A stretch of DNA of 64,000 nucleotides from Streptomyces asiaticus (GCF_018138715.1 NZ_JAGSHX010000006.1:7626001-7690000), one strand, 5' to 3'. Counted from the stretch's first letter, positions 1-8,626 are shown. Made by a program: numbers and translations. The notes: generated from the letters alone by a model not told the origin.

Positions 1-373
1 TCTTGTGGCCCCACTGGATCGTGCCGTGGGGCAGTGACTCGATCAGGATCCTGCGCAGTTCGCCGCGCAGGACTTCGGGGTTGCTCAGTTCCCCGTCGTC
101 GGGGATCTCGCCGACGAGTTCTCCGTCGGGGTTGAGGAATCGCATGGCCTCGGCGCCCATGTTGACGATCGAGTGGAACTCGTCCATGAGCTGGCACTGC
201 TGGAGGGCGATCTGGCCATTGAAGTCGTGGATATCGAGCTGGCCGCCCTGGGTGCGTCCGCTGGGCGATGCCTCCGCCTCGTAGACGGTCGAGGCTATGC
301 CGTGGACGTGCAGGACGCGGGCGAGGGCGAGTCCGGCCAGTCCGGCTCCGGCAATGGTGATCGATCCGTTCAC
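1..373 (-). CDS. FAD-dependent monooxygenase, partial (3' end beyond window)
   Basis: N-terminal 124 codons of an aromatic-ring/TetX-type flavoprotein monooxygenase. A GTG start at 373-371 is preceded by AAGGAG eight bases upstream. The protein opens with a dinucleotide-binding Rossmann strand-loop (ITIAGAGLAGLALARVL, GxGxxG), then a glutamate (VYEAE) that in this family contacts the FAD ribose, and a GGQLDIHD segment typical of the PHBH fold. These enzymes use NAD(P)H and O2 to hydroxylate small or polyketide aromatics. It is divergent from the MarR gene at 539, an arrangement in which the regulator normally controls the enzyme. The rest of the gene lies outside the window, so the substrate class cannot be judged. 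Confidence 0.85.
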   Translation of the reverse strand, partial: MNGSITIAGAGLAGLALARVLHVHGIASTVYEAEASPSGRTQGGQLDIHDFNGQIALQQCQLMDEFHSIVNMGAEAMRFLNPDGELVGEIPDDGELSNPEVLRGELRRILIESLPHGTIQWGHK

Positions 374-463
374 TGTGATGACTCCTTGAGTTCCTTCGAT
401 GGGCCTCGGGCGACTGCTGGGCTGGGTGAGTCCGGTGGCCTGGTGGGCCCCGACTCCAGGTCC

Positions 464-492
464 TTATGTCGCAAAATTATTATGCCGCATAA
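464..492. promoter_or_regulatory. Candidate MarR operator (imperfect palindrome)
   Basis: TTATGTCGCA (464-473) and TGCCGCATAA (483-492) form 10-bp inverted arms with two mismatches and a 9-bp AT-rich spacer, inside an otherwise GC-rich intergenic region between the divergent monooxygenase and MarR genes. A TATATT box (494-499) follows directly and could be the -10 of marR. Size and position fit an autoregulatory MarR site; binding is inferred. Confidence 0.55.
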
Positions 493-538
493 CTATATTA
501 GGTTGCCGTAAGGTACCGGGGGCGTCGAAAGGTAGGTC

Positions 539-1024
539 ATGACAGAGGCTGAGCCGGGTGATGAGTACGAGCAGGTGCTGGGCAGTCTCACGGCCTTCAC
601 CGCCACGCAGAAGGAACTGGCACGGGCCTTCGCCCGCAGTGCGCGCCTGCACACCACCGACGCTGACGCCATCGTGCTGATCATCGAGGCGGAACAGCGT
701 GGCCGGCCGCTGACGCCAGCACGCCTCGCCGAACGCGTGGGCCTCTCGCCGGGTGCGACCTCGATCCTTCTCGGACGCCTGGAGAAAGCAGGGCATGTCG
801 AGCGCGTTCGGGAGGACTCCGACCGGCGGGTCGTGACCCTGCGCTCGACCACGACGATCAACGCCGCTGCCGACGCCTTCTTCGAACCGCTGCATCTGCA
901 GCTCGGTCAGGCGCTGGGTGAGTTCACCACGGAACAGCTCGCCCTCATCATCCGTGCCGCCGACAATCTCCGCACCACCATGGAGACCTACCTCCGCGAC
1001 TGCGAATCGACCCCGAACGACTAA
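539..1024 (+). CDS. MarR-family transcriptional regulator
   Basis: A 161-residue protein of usual MarR size. A dimerisation helix is followed by a winged helix-turn-helix at about residues 55-105, with the recognition region LAERVGLSPGATSILLGRLE and the wing DSDRRVVTL, whose D-x-R-R motif is the family hallmark. MarR proteins are dimeric repressors that leave DNA when they bind phenolic or other aromatic ligands. The gene is divergent from the FAD monooxygenase, with a palindrome at 464-492 between them, so it probably represses the monooxygenase and itself until an aromatic effector appears. The start codon is the ATG at 539; a weak GGTAGG lies upstream. Confidence 0.93.
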   Translation: MTEAEPGDEYEQVLGSLTAFTATQKELARAFARSARLHTTDADAIVLIIEAEQRGRPLTPARLAERVGLSPGATSILLGRLEKAGHVERVREDSDRRVVTLRSTTTINAAADAFFEPLHLQLGQALGEFTTEQLALIIRAADNLRTTMETYLRDCESTPND

Positions 1025-1145
1025 CCTCTGGGGCCGGCCGGCCGAGCGTAGCGGGGCCAACGGCACGTCCAGCGGACTGCGGGCTATGTGTCTGCGCCCC
1101 TAGCCTGCCGTCCTGCCGCGGGTGCCCGGCTGCCCCGCCGCCTGA

Positions 1146-1319
1146 TCACGCGCCTCCGGTTCCGTGCGAGGAGCGCATGCCGCCGGGCGGCTCCGGAAAC
1201 TGGGAGAAGTACCCGCCCAGCGCGTTGACATGGTGATGCACGATCGGGAAGAGGCGGGCCGCGTCCTGGCCGCGGACCTCGAAGCCCTCGGCGCGGAGCT
1301 GGGTTGCGGTTACCTCCAT
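1146..1319 (-). pseudogene. Tn3-family transposase, C-terminal remnant
   Basis: A 57-codon open stretch reads TQLRAEGFEVRGQDAARLFP and then HHHVNALGGYFSQFPEPPGG. This matches the end of Tn3-family TnpA, where LRAEG-, LSPL- and HINxLGRYxF are conserved. An in-frame stop lies just upstream and nothing else of the transposase is present. It is a scrap left by deletion or by the neighbouring IS4-type element. Recognition rests on motif memory, not on a search. Confidence 0.55.
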
Positions 1320-1401
1320 TGGTCATCTGAAAGATCCCCTCGTCCCACACCGAGATCATCACGGCACGAGGCGAGACACGGACCACGGTTCTAAAACACG
1401 G

Positions 1402-2878
1402 CCTAGTACCAATGCCGTTGTTTTAGGCCTTGGGCGTGGGTTCTTGGGTAGTGGTCCCGGGGGGTGGTTCGGGTGTCTGCGCGTGTGTCTGAGTTATCGG
1501 GCCTGGGGCTGTTGACCTGGGTGTATCCGCCGGGGTTGGTGGATCGGGTGGTGGCGGCTTGCGGGTGCGGGGAGCAACGCAGACGGCTGCTTCCCGCGCG
1601 GCTGGTGGTGTACTTCGTGCTGGGGCTGGCGTTGTTCTCTCCGGCTCCGTATCTGGAAGTGATGCGGCACCTGGTGGAAGGTCTGCGGGGCCAGGGCTTG
1701 CTGGGCGACTGGCATGTGCCGGCGAAGTCGTCGCTGTTCCGGGCACGGCAGCGGCTGGGCTGTGAGCCGTTGCGGGTGCTGTTCGCCACGACCGCCAAGC
1801 CGATGGCCACCGAGGCGACACCCGGTGCGTTCTGGCGGGGCTTGCGGCTGCCGGCGGTGGACGCAACCTACTGGGACGTCGCGGACAGCGAAGCCAACGA
1901 GGCCGCGTTCGGGCGTCCGGGTAACGGCCGCGGGTCGGCAGGAGCGCGTTCCCGCAGGTGCGGATGGCTGCGTTGGTGGAGGTGGGCAGCCATGCGGTGC
2001 TGGACGCGGAACTCGCCGGCTGCCGCACCGGCGAAGTCACCCTGGTCGGCCGCCTGCCACGGTCACTCGGCCCGGGCCGGCTCGTCCTGGCCGACCGTGA
2101 GTTCCTCGGTGTCCCGTTGTGGCAGGCCTTCACCGCCACCGGCGCCGATCTGCTGTGGCGAGTGCCCGCCAACCGCGTCCTGCCGGTCATCAGACAGTTC
2201 CGGGACGGGTCATGGCTGTCACATATCCGGGCGAGCAGCGGCCCTGCCAGGCATGAGCCGGTCACCGTCCGGGTTCTGACCTACCAGCTCAAGGGCCAGG
2301 TCGGGAAGGATGCGGCCGGTGGTTATCGCCTGGCCACCACCCTCCTGGACGCCCGACGCCATCCGGCCCGGCAGCTAGCCGCGCTCTACCGCGAACGCTG
2401 GGAGATCGAGTCAGTCTTCGCCGAGATCAAAACCCATCAGCGCGGCGCCCGCGTCGTACTCAGCAGCAAGACCCCCGATGGGGTCCGCCAGCAGATCTGG
2501 GCACACCTGCTGGTCCACCACGCCCTGCGCGAACTCATGCTGAGAACCGCCGCCACCCGTGGTCTGGACCCCGATCGGGTCTCCTTCACCGAAACCCTGC
2601 GCTCCGCCCGGCGCAGCGTGACCGTTACACCGGGCAGCTTTTCCCCCTGACCTCCTGGTCAAGGCCTTGGTGATGCTCGAGCAGGACCTTTTGGAACGAC
2701 TCCTGCCCGCCAGACGCCTGCGCAGCCAGCCCCGAGCCGTGAAACGCAAGATGTCCAATTACCAGCTCAGGCGAGCTGAACACCGTCTCTGGCCGCAACC
2801 GACCCGCACCGGCACGCAAGCCATCCTCATCACAAGACCCCAACCCGCAGACCCATAACGCAACGGCATTGGGCCTAG
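1402..2878 (+). mobile_element. IS4-family insertion sequence, degenerate
   Basis: The element has inverted ends: CCAATGCCGTTG at 1409-1420 and CAACGGCATTGG at 2861-2872 match perfectly. CCTAG occurs two bases outside each arm (1402-1406 and 2874-2878), so the true terminal repeat may be a 19-bp CCTAG-N2-CCAATGCCGTTG or the element may favour CTAG targets. The second partial copy at 23533 also has GCCTAG in that position. No clean direct repeat is visible outside. It encodes one transposase broken by two frameshifts. Insertion cut off the 3' end of the ridA gene at 2879-3133. Confidence 0.8.
1464..2858 (+). pseudogene. IS4-family transposase, two frameshifts
   Basis: DDE transposase of the type carrying an N-terminal helical domain (residues about 1-110, with LLPARLVVYFVLGLALF) before the catalytic RNase H-like core. 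The first frame runs from 1464 to about 1930 (AFWRGLRLPAVDATYWD holds the first catalytic Asp). The second runs from about 1960 to 2650 with VLADREF (second Asp) and the Y-R-E-K signature YRERWEIESVFAEIKTH. The last 70 codons (DLLVKALVMLEQDLLERLLP) are in a third frame to 2858. Two shifts, near 1925-1960 and 2640, make it inactive unless they are sequencing errors. Confidence 0.85.
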
Positions 2879-3133
2879 GTGGGCGGGATCCGTGAGGTAG
2901 ACACGGAGCATCACGACGTCCTCCAGGTCCGCGTCGGCCGCCTTGAGTACGGCGGAGACGTTACGCAGGGCCTGCGTGGTTTGCTCGGCGACCGTGGTGC
3001 CTACGATCTCGCCCGTGTCCGGGGCGAGCGGGAGCTGCCCGGAGACCTGCAGGATGGGGCCCTTGCGGGCGCCCTGGGACAGCGGGGCCACCAGTGCGGG
3101 CGCGTTGTCGGTGGTGATGACGGTTCTGGTCAT
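2879..3133 (-). pseudogene. RidA/YjgF-family deaminase, 3'-truncated by IS
   Basis: The first 85 codons are normal RidA: ATG at 3133 with AAGGA upstream, then GPILQVSGQLPLAPDTGEIV and NVSAVLKAADADLEDVVML. RidA proteins are trimeric enamine/imine deaminases of about 130 residues. Here the reading frame runs into the right end of the IS4 element (2878) right after VYLTDPAHL, so about 45 residues, including most of the active-site C-terminus, are missing. It is the last gene of the minus-strand operon with the esterase (42-bp gap). No 3' half was found on the far side of the element. Confidence 0.8.
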
Positions 3134-3175
3134 GGTGTGTCCTTGAAGAGGGTGCGGAGTGATGTGTACGGCATG

Positions 3176-4666
3176 TCAGTTCCAGGCCTGGCGTTCCTGG
3201 CCACGGGGGTCGTCGACCTGGGTCCACTGTGCGTCGATGTGCATCGTGGCCCGGCGCTCGCTGTCGTACGGGTCCCAGCCGGGGTTACCGGTCCTGGCGA
3301 ACCGGACCCACGTCTCGTGCACTCGGGCGGCGAGATTCGCGGGGGGCTTGTCGGGGCCGAGCAGGCCGTTGGGTCCGTGCAGTTGGGGGAGATGCGTGAC
3401 GCCGAAGACGAAGGGGAGCTCCATCGCGTGGGTGGCGCCGAGTTCTCCCGTCAGGGCATGGGAGCGCCACGCGAACTCGTAGCCGAAGGTCTCGGACTGG
3501 GGGTGGGCGGCGTGGGCACTGGCCAGTGCCCAGCTGCCCGCGCCGAACGCGGCGTCGCCCATGATGGCGGACCGCAGCTCACCGAAGGACGCCTTGGGGC
3601 GTGCCTTCCGGTACGTCTCGACGAGCCGTGCTGGATTCGGGTGAGAGCGGGCCGCCGCCGCGTGGACGTCGGCCGCGGTCGAGGTGGAGTAGTTGCCCAT
3701 GGGAGCCAGGTAGAGGTTGGCCTCCTCGGTGTTGATCCCGATGAGCAGGTCGACGTCGGCGCTGAGGCCGGTGGAGACGGATTCGGCGGGCTGCGTGTCG
3801 AGGGCCAGGCTGAAGGGGCTGAGTCCGATCAGCGGGTCGCTGTGCGTCTCGGTCCGCAGGTCGATGCCCGCGACCCGGTTGGCGGCCTCGACCAGGCGCT
3901 CGTCGGAGACGTCCGCGAAGCCGTCGACATGGGGATCGACGCCCAGCGCCTCGGTCGCGGCCTTGGTGACGCGGGCGGCCTGCTCGATCGTGAACGCCCC
4001 CCGGCCGCTGCCGCTCTGGACGATCGCCCGGCGGAAGAGGCCCGTGGCCTCGGGGGTGGCGAGCACGCCGCCGACGATGGTTGCCCCGGCCGACTGGCCG
4101 AAGAGTGTGACGTTGCTCGGGTCACCGCCGAAGGCGGCGATGTTCTCCCGCACCCAGCGCAGCGCGGCGACGACGTCGAGCAGGCCGCGGTTGGCGGGCG
4201 CTCCGGGGATGTCGAGGAATCCCGGGATGCCGAGCCGGTAGTTCAGGGTGACGAGGATGACGCCGTCGCGGGCGAAGCCGGAGCCGTCGTACAGCGCGGA
4301 CCGCGTCGATCCGGCGACGAATCCGCCGCCGTGGACGAACACCATGACGGGCAGAGCGCTGTCCATGGCGGCGGGCGTCCAGATGTTGGCGGTGAGGTAG
4401 TCCTCCCCCTGGCTCCAACCGGGGCCGAAGTAGGGGGACATGTCCACGGTGCCGAGCTTGCGCTCGGATTGCGGCGCATTGGGTCCCGGCACGGTGGCGT
4501 CCCGTACGCCGTCCCAGGACTCATGCGGCTGCGGCGGCGCGAATCGGCCGGCGCCGAGGGGAGGGGCGGCGTAGGGGATGTTCAGGAAGGCGGTGGTGTC
4601 GTCCTGTCGTAGGCCGCGGACCGCCCCTTGCGGGGTGGCAACAACGGGGTCGGGGTGGTGGTTCAC
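3176..4666 (-). CDS. Carboxylesterase/lipase (type B, alpha/beta hydrolase)
   Basis: 496 residues, a typical length for bacterial carboxylesterase family proteins. The oxyanion-hole motif HGGGF lies at about 112-116, the nucleophile elbow GQSAG has its serine near 192, and the catalytic-His region GATHAMELPFVFG lies near 400. A GTG start at 4666 has AGAAGGG upstream. No signal peptide is seen, so it should be cytoplasmic. It would hydrolyse carboxylic esters. It sits between a metallo-beta-lactamase-fold hydrolase and ridA in one operon, suggesting stepwise breakdown or detoxification of an ester or lactone. A paralogue of the same family occurs at 46541-48043. Confidence 0.92.
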   Translation of the reverse strand: MNHHPDPVVATPQGAVRGLRQDDTTAFLNIPYAAPPLGAGRFAPPQPHESWDGVRDATVPGPNAPQSERKLGTVDMSPYFGPGWSQGEDYLTANIWTPAAMDSALPVMVFVHGGGFVAGSTRSALYDGSGFARDGVILVTLNYRLGIPGFLDIPGAPANRGLLDVVAALRWVRENIAAFGGDPSNVTLFGQSAGATIVGGVLATPEATGLFRRAIVQSGSGRGAFTIEQAARVTKAATEALGVDPHVDGFADVSDERLVEAANRVAGIDLRTETHSDPLIGLSPFSLALDTQPAESVSTGLSADVDLLIGINTEEANLYLAPMGNYSTSTAADVHAAAARSHPNPARLVETYRKARPKASFGELRSAIMGDAAFGAGSWALASAHAAHPQSETFGYEFAWRSHALTGELGATHAMELPFVFGVTHLPQLHGPNGLLGPDKPPANLAARVHETWVRFARTGNPGWDPYDSERRATMHIDAQWTQVDDPRGQERQAWN

Positions 4667-4687
4667 AGTGGTGCCCTTCTGCGGGCC

Positions 4688-4801
4688 TCAGCCCTGTTCG
4701 GTGTACGCGAAGGGGACCCAGCCCTTGATCGGCATCTCATTGTCTTTGTCTACGGTTGGGTCGTCGACGGCCCGTGGCCCGGGGCATGGCCCCGGGGCCA
4801 T
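4688..4801 (-). CDS. Possible small protein (37 aa), function unknown
   Basis: A short frame between the MBL hydrolase and the esterase, ending MPIKGWVPFAYTEQG. A nested ATG would give only those 15 residues. No convincing ribosome binding site precedes either start. The first part overlaps a GC-rich hairpin (CCCGGGGC...GCCCCGGG near 4779-4798) that may act as a processing or attenuation site in the operon. It could be a degenerate gene tail. Reported because the sequence is not typical of random high-GC frames. Confidence 0.2.
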   Translation of the reverse strand: MAPGPCPGPRAVDDPTVDKDNEMPIKGWVPFAYTEQG

Positions 4802-4821
4802 GGTTGTGGACCGACCAGATG

Positions 4822-5721
4822 TCAGAGTCGGTCGAGCGAGGCCCACCGCTTGATGCCGAACGAGCCCCCGCTGCGTTCCACTTCCAGCGCGCCGTGTCCC
4901 GCGAAGTGAGCAGGCAGGACAAGCGCGTTGGCGTCGGCGGCCCAGCCGAGAATCTCGTGCCGGGTCTTGCGGGAAGCCTGTGCGTCCTCGCAGAAGCAGC
5001 TGTTGTGGTCCGGCTGCATGACCTGGAAGGGGGAGTGCATCAGATCGCCGGCGAAGACCGCGCGCTCGGAGCCGGAGTCCAGCATCAGGACACTCGATCC
5101 CGGTGTATGGCCGGGTGCGGCCTGTAGACGGAGGTTGGCGTCGATCTGGTGGCTCGACTCCCAGAGCTGGACCTGGCCCGCGGCGTGTACGGGCGCGACG
5201 CTGTCCTCGAAGACGTTCTCGTTGACTCCGCCGGCGATCTTGGGGTTGTTGGCCGGGTTCCAGAACTCGAAGTCGGCCTTGGGCATCACGTAGGTGGCGT
5301 TGCGGAAGGTCGGAACCCAGGACTGGCCTTCCAGATGGGTGTTCCATCCCACGTGGTCGACGTGCAGGTGGGTGTTGACCACGATGTCGACGTCGTCGGG
5401 GTGCACGCCGGCCCGCTGGAGGTTGTCGAGGAAGTCCAGCTCCAGGTGGTCCCAGGCCGGTGTGTGGGGGCGTTCCTTGTGATTGCCGATCCCGGTGTCT
5501 ATGAGGACGGTCTTGCCCTCGCTGCGCAGCACCCAGGTCTGCACGGCCACCTGACAGATACCGGTCTCGTCGCTGAGGAAGTCCGGGACGAGCACGGACC
5601 GGTGTTCGTCCCAGTGCTGCTTCGGCGAGCCGGGGAAGAATGTCCCCGGGTCCATGCCGACCGGTCCGTGCATCTCCTCGACCCGGGTCACCTCGACGTC
5701 GCCGAGAGTAATGTCACTCAT
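4822..5721 (-). CDS. MBL-fold metallo-hydrolase
   Basis: 299 residues with the metallo-beta-lactamase fold. The zinc motif THLHVDHVGW (HxHxDH) is near residue 117, a later metal-binding His is in APGHTPGSSVLML, the bridging Asp in VFAGDLMHSP, and the last His near LPAHFAGHG. The pattern resembles the AHL-lactonase/AttM and organophosphorus-hydrolase-like branch, which opens lactone or ester rings with a di-metal centre. The start is the ATG at 5721. It lies 38 bp downstream of an SMP-30-like gene and upstream of an esterase, so a lactone or ester substrate is plausible but unproven. Confidence 0.9.
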   Translation of the reverse strand: MSDITLGDVEVTRVEEMHGPVGMDPGTFFPGSPKQHWDEHRSVLVPDFLSDETGICQVAVQTWVLRSEGKTVLIDTGIGNHKERPHTPAWDHLELDFLDNLQRAGVHPDDVDIVVNTHLHVDHVGWNTHLEGQSWVPTFRNATYVMPKADFEFWNPANNPKIAGGVNENVFEDSVAPVHAAGQVQLWESSHQIDANLRLQAAPGHTPGSSVLMLDSGSERAVFAGDLMHSPFQVMQPDHNSCFCEDAQASRKTRHEILGWAADANALVLPAHFAGHGALEVERSGGSFGIKRWASLDRL

Positions 5722-5759
5722 GATATGTGGTCCTCTATTCGTATCGTCCGGGCGAGTTC

Positions 5760-6731
5760 CTACCGGTCGCCGTGCAGGCGTGCGCGCAGCAGATTGGGGT
5801 CAGTGGCCGTGGTGTAGGCAGCGCTGAGCACGTACACGTCATTGCCGCGCAGGGCGATGGAGGTGGGGTTCTGAAGTCCGTTTGTGGCATCCAGCACGGT
5901 GGTGCTGGTGCCGTTGGACCGGATGCGCACGACCGTGTTGGGGGCGTTGAGTGCGGCGAGCACGTCGTCGCCGCGGCCGGTGAACGCGAAATCGTCGATT
6001 CCGGCCAGGCCTGATGCCTTGACCTGCGGGGTGCCCGCACGGTTTCCGGAGCGGATCGGAATGCGCAGCAGGGTGCCCCGGTCGAGGTTGGTCACCCACA
6101 GTGCGCCGTCGTGTACTTTCGCGCCGTTGGCTCCAAGGAAGCCGGTCGAGGCGAGCTCGGGGGCGGCGGACCAGGCGGTGGGTGTTCCGCCGCCGATGGG
6201 AACGGTCCACACAGTGCCGAGCGCCGAGTCGGTGATGTAGAGCTGCCGGCTGTGCTCATCCAGTGCCAGCCCGTTGGGCAGGCCGTTGGCGGGCAGCGCG
6301 GCGATGCGCTCCGGGTCCTGCCCGGGGCGTATCCGCCACAGCCCTGTCAGGTCGGCCGTGCCGGTCGCGTAGAGCATGTAAACGGTGCCGTCCGAGGTAT
6401 GGACGATGCCGGTGGTCAGGGGGAAGCCGAGGACCGGTGTCTTGACTCCGCCGTCGGCGGGTGCGGGCAGCGTCGCCAGGATGCGCGTCGCGCCGCCAGG
6501 GCTGACCTGAGCCACCTGGCGGCTGGCGGCGAAGGTGACGTCTGCCGTGCCGTCGGGCAGCAGGGTGACGTTCTCCGGCATCTGGCCTGCTGACAGGTCG
6601 AAGTGGGCGGCGACCCGCACATCTGTCAGTGGCCCTGTGGCGGACAGCGTGTTGGCCGGCGTAGCCGCCGTAAGGGTGGCTACAGCCACCGATACGGCCG
6701 ACATGGCGATCTTGATACTTCGCTTGGACAT
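5760..6731 (-). CDS. Secreted SMP-30/gluconolactonase-like beta-propeller protein
   Basis: 323 residues. The N-terminus has a Sec signal peptide (SKRSIKIAMSAVSVAVATL, then small residues around position 25). The body shows repeated beta-propeller blades: ENVTLLPDGTADVTF, GLPNGLALDEHSRQLYITDS, FLGANGAKVHDGALWVTNLD and NPTSIALRGNDVYVLS. These resemble SMP-30/NHL lactonases, where the N-G-x and D residues line a metal site. ATG at 6731 with GAGGAACC just upstream. It is the first gene of the operon running down to ridA; its likely role is extracytoplasmic lactone hydrolysis or ligand binding. Enzymatic activity is inferred. Confidence 0.82.
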   Translation of the reverse strand: MSKRSIKIAMSAVSVAVATLTAATPANTLSATGPLTDVRVAAHFDLSAGQMPENVTLLPDGTADVTFAASRQVAQVSPGGATRILATLPAPADGGVKTPVLGFPLTTGIVHTSDGTVYMLYATGTADLTGLWRIRPGQDPERIAALPANGLPNGLALDEHSRQLYITDSALGTVWTVPIGGGTPTAWSAAPELASTGFLGANGAKVHDGALWVTNLDRGTLLRIPIRSGNRAGTPQVKASGLAGIDDFAFTGRGDDVLAALNAPNTVVRIRSNGTSTTVLDATNGLQNPTSIALRGNDVYVLSAAYTTATDPNLLRARLHGDR

Positions 6732-6943
6732 GGTTCCTCACTGCTTTCGGGCATGCGGTAGCCGCGGTGCGGCGACGTGGTCGAGAGGGGCCTCGGGGGA
6801 GGCCGCAGGTCGCGATCTGCCGGAGGTCGCGTGCTGCCGACCGGCGGGCGTGGGCGTGTCCGGCGACCGGGGCAGTCCGGTGGCGGGGCGCCGCGGCGGT
6901 CAGGCAGGCCGCGGGCGACCTCGGGCGACGGAGGGGCGCGGGG

Positions 6944-7840
6944 TCAGATGCGGTTTTCGGCGCCGTGGCGCGGCCGGGTCGCTTCCTCCGATGCGGTGGC
7001 GTGGGCAAGCAGGTTCAGGGCTGTCGCGGAGGAGGAGCCGGGGTCGGCTGTGGCCACCACCAGGGCCGGGCCGTTCCCTTGCGGGCTCTGCAGCGTCTGC
7101 TGGGTGACCGTCAGGGTCCCGACCAGCGGGTGGCGCATCTCATAGTCGGCGACATCGCAGGCCACGATCCGGTGATCGGCCCACATCGTGGCGAACTCCG
7201 GACTACCCATGGTCAGCTCGCCGATCAGTCCGGCCAGCAGTGGATCATCGGGGTATCGGCCAGCCGTCAGACGCAGGTTGCCCACCACGGCCCGGGCCTT
7301 CGCGGGCCAGTCTGTGTACAGGTCACGGGTGTGCGCGTCGAGGAACACCAGCCTGGCCATGTTCGGCCGTCGGCCCGGAGTGTCGGGGCTGCCCAGATCG
7401 AGATGGCCGGCGAACAGCCCGTGACCTTGACGGTTCCAGGCCAGGACGTCGCTGCGGCGGCCCATGACGATGGCGGGTGTGCCCTCGATGGCTGCCAGCA
7501 AAGCGCTGGTTGCTGGGGATATGCGTTCGGCACGCGGCCGACCCGCGGGCCTGCCGCGTCTCGGTGCATTGGCCAGGGCGTGCAGATGGGCACGCTCGGA
7601 GTCATCCAGTCGCAGGGCCTTCGCGATGGCGTCGAGCACCTCGCGCGAGGCGTTGTGCGACTGGCCCTGCTCCAGGCGGGTGTAGTAGGGCGCGCTGATT
7701 CCCGCGAGCATCGCGAGCTCCTCCCGGCGCAGCCCCGGTACCCGGCGCCGCTCGCCGTAGGTCTGCAGCCCGACGTCTTCCGGCCGCAGCTGGCCGCGGC
7801 GTGCCTGAAGGAAGTCGGCGAGGTGCCCGTGGTTATTCAT
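6944..7840 (-). CDS. XRE-family regulator with MmyB-like ligand-binding domain
   Basis: 298 residues from the ATG at 7840. The N-terminal HTH (residues about 5-75) shows the strongly conserved block VPGLRREELAMLAGISAPYY and then RLEQGQSH. The C-terminal part is the MmyB-like domain (LAWNRQGHGLF, NMARLVFLD, DWPAKARAVVGNLR, ADYEMRHPLVGTLTV), a PAS-like pocket that in this family probably binds fatty-acid-like ligands. It is divergent from the SRPBCC gene at 7971, which it probably controls. It is one of three such regulators in this window (others at 44698 and 59579), each beside a small oxidoreductase or hydrophobic-ligand gene. Confidence 0.93.
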   Translation of the reverse strand: MNNHGHLADFLQARRGQLRPEDVGLQTYGERRRVPGLRREELAMLAGISAPYYTRLEQGQSHNASREVLDAIAKALRLDDSERAHLHALANAPRRGRPAGRPRAERISPATSALLAAIEGTPAIVMGRRSDVLAWNRQGHGLFAGHLDLGSPDTPGRRPNMARLVFLDAHTRDLYTDWPAKARAVVGNLRLTAGRYPDDPLLAGLIGELTMGSPEFATMWADHRIVACDVADYEMRHPLVGTLTVTQQTLQSPQGNGPALVVATADPGSSSATALNLLAHATASEEATRPRHGAENRI

Positions 7841-7970
7841 GTATCCGAGTGTGCATCCCGCCGACGATTCGTGCCTGACCCCGCTGGGGTAGTGATCCGC
7901 AGGGTCTGGCTCGCTTCTGTCCCGGTCTCCAGGATGGCCGCATTCCTCTTCATCGCCTCCGGGAGAATCC

Positions 7971-8483
7971 ATGAGCATCACCACCCCCGACCCACAGCAT
8001 CCGCTTGCCGGGCTCGACCTCACTCCCTTCGCCTTCACCCGGCGGTGCTGGGTCGACGGAACGCCGGACTCCGTCTACCGCCTCATCAGCGACGTATCAC
8101 TGATCGAGACGTGGAGCCCGAGCGCCAGCGAGGTGAGCTACGCGCCGGGCGACGGTCCCTGGGTCGGCGCCCGGTTCAGCGGCCTCAACCGCCGGGACCA
8201 GCGCGAATGGGTCACCCACTCCGAGGTGGTGCAGGCCGATCCAGGCCGCGCCTTCGCCTTCGTCGTCGGCGGAGCCGATCACGGCATCGTGCGCTGGAGT
8301 TGGCACTTCCGCGAGCAGGGCACCGGCAGCATCGTCGAGCAGTCCTGGCAACTGCTGCGCACCGATCCGGTCCTGGGCGCCACACGCGAGGACGTCATCG
8401 CGCTGCGCGACCACATGGCCGACAGCGCGGAGGCCACGTTGGTCGCCCTGGCGGAATGGATCGTCGCCGACCGTGCCCGCTGA
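7971..8483 (+). CDS. SRPBCC-family (START-like) protein
   Basis: 170 residues with the polyketide-cyclase/START fold: FTRRCWVDGTPDSVYRLISD opens the helix-grip cavity, followed by WSPSASEVSY, GARFSGLNRRD and REWVTHSEVVQADPGRAFAF, and ending in a long C-terminal helix (DSAEATLVALAEWIV). Such proteins bind hydrophobic ligands; some are cyclases or hydrolases. ATG at 7971 with GGGAG upstream. Divergent from the MmyB-type regulator. No catalytic residues can be assigned. Confidence 0.85.
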   Translation: MSITTPDPQHPLAGLDLTPFAFTRRCWVDGTPDSVYRLISDVSLIETWSPSASEVSYAPGDGPWVGARFSGLNRRDQREWVTHSEVVQADPGRAFAFVVGGADHGIVRWSWHFREQGTGSIVEQSWQLLRTDPVLGATREDVIALRDHMADSAEATLVALAEWIVADRAR

Positions 8484-8485
8484 TC

Positions 8486-8626
8486 CCACTGCACAAGCTC
8501 TACGAGGACGACGGCGCCCCGACCGACATCGAGATCTCCACCGTCCGCCCCCGACAGGTTCTGGTGATCGGTAGCCTCAGCGAGTTCACCGACCGCGGCT
8601 CGGCGAACCCGGAGAAGATCACCTCC
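8486..8626 (+). pseudogene. Shedu/DUF4263-type nuclease, C-terminal fragment
   Basis: The open stretch contains VRPRQVLVIGSLSEF followed by ANPEKITS. This matches the conserved C-terminal strand of DUF4263 (SduA C-terminal) proteins, where QVLVIG-, -N-EKF-SF and TFDEL follow one another. The start, the catalytic PD-(D/E)XK part and the final TFDEL region are all absent. DUF4263 is the effector domain of the Shedu anti-phage system, so this may be a relic of a defence gene. Assignment is from motif memory only. Confidence 0.45.

Noticed and set aside
1464..2858. Programmed frameshifting in the IS4 transposase
   Set aside because: IS4 transposases are single frame, no slippery sequence is seen at the breaks, and two separate shifts are needed. 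Decay is simpler.
2879..4612. Plus-strand 577-codon open frame
   Set aside because: It is the antisense shadow of the carboxylesterase; its composition is Gly/Arg/Val-rich with no motif, while the minus strand has the full esterase signature.
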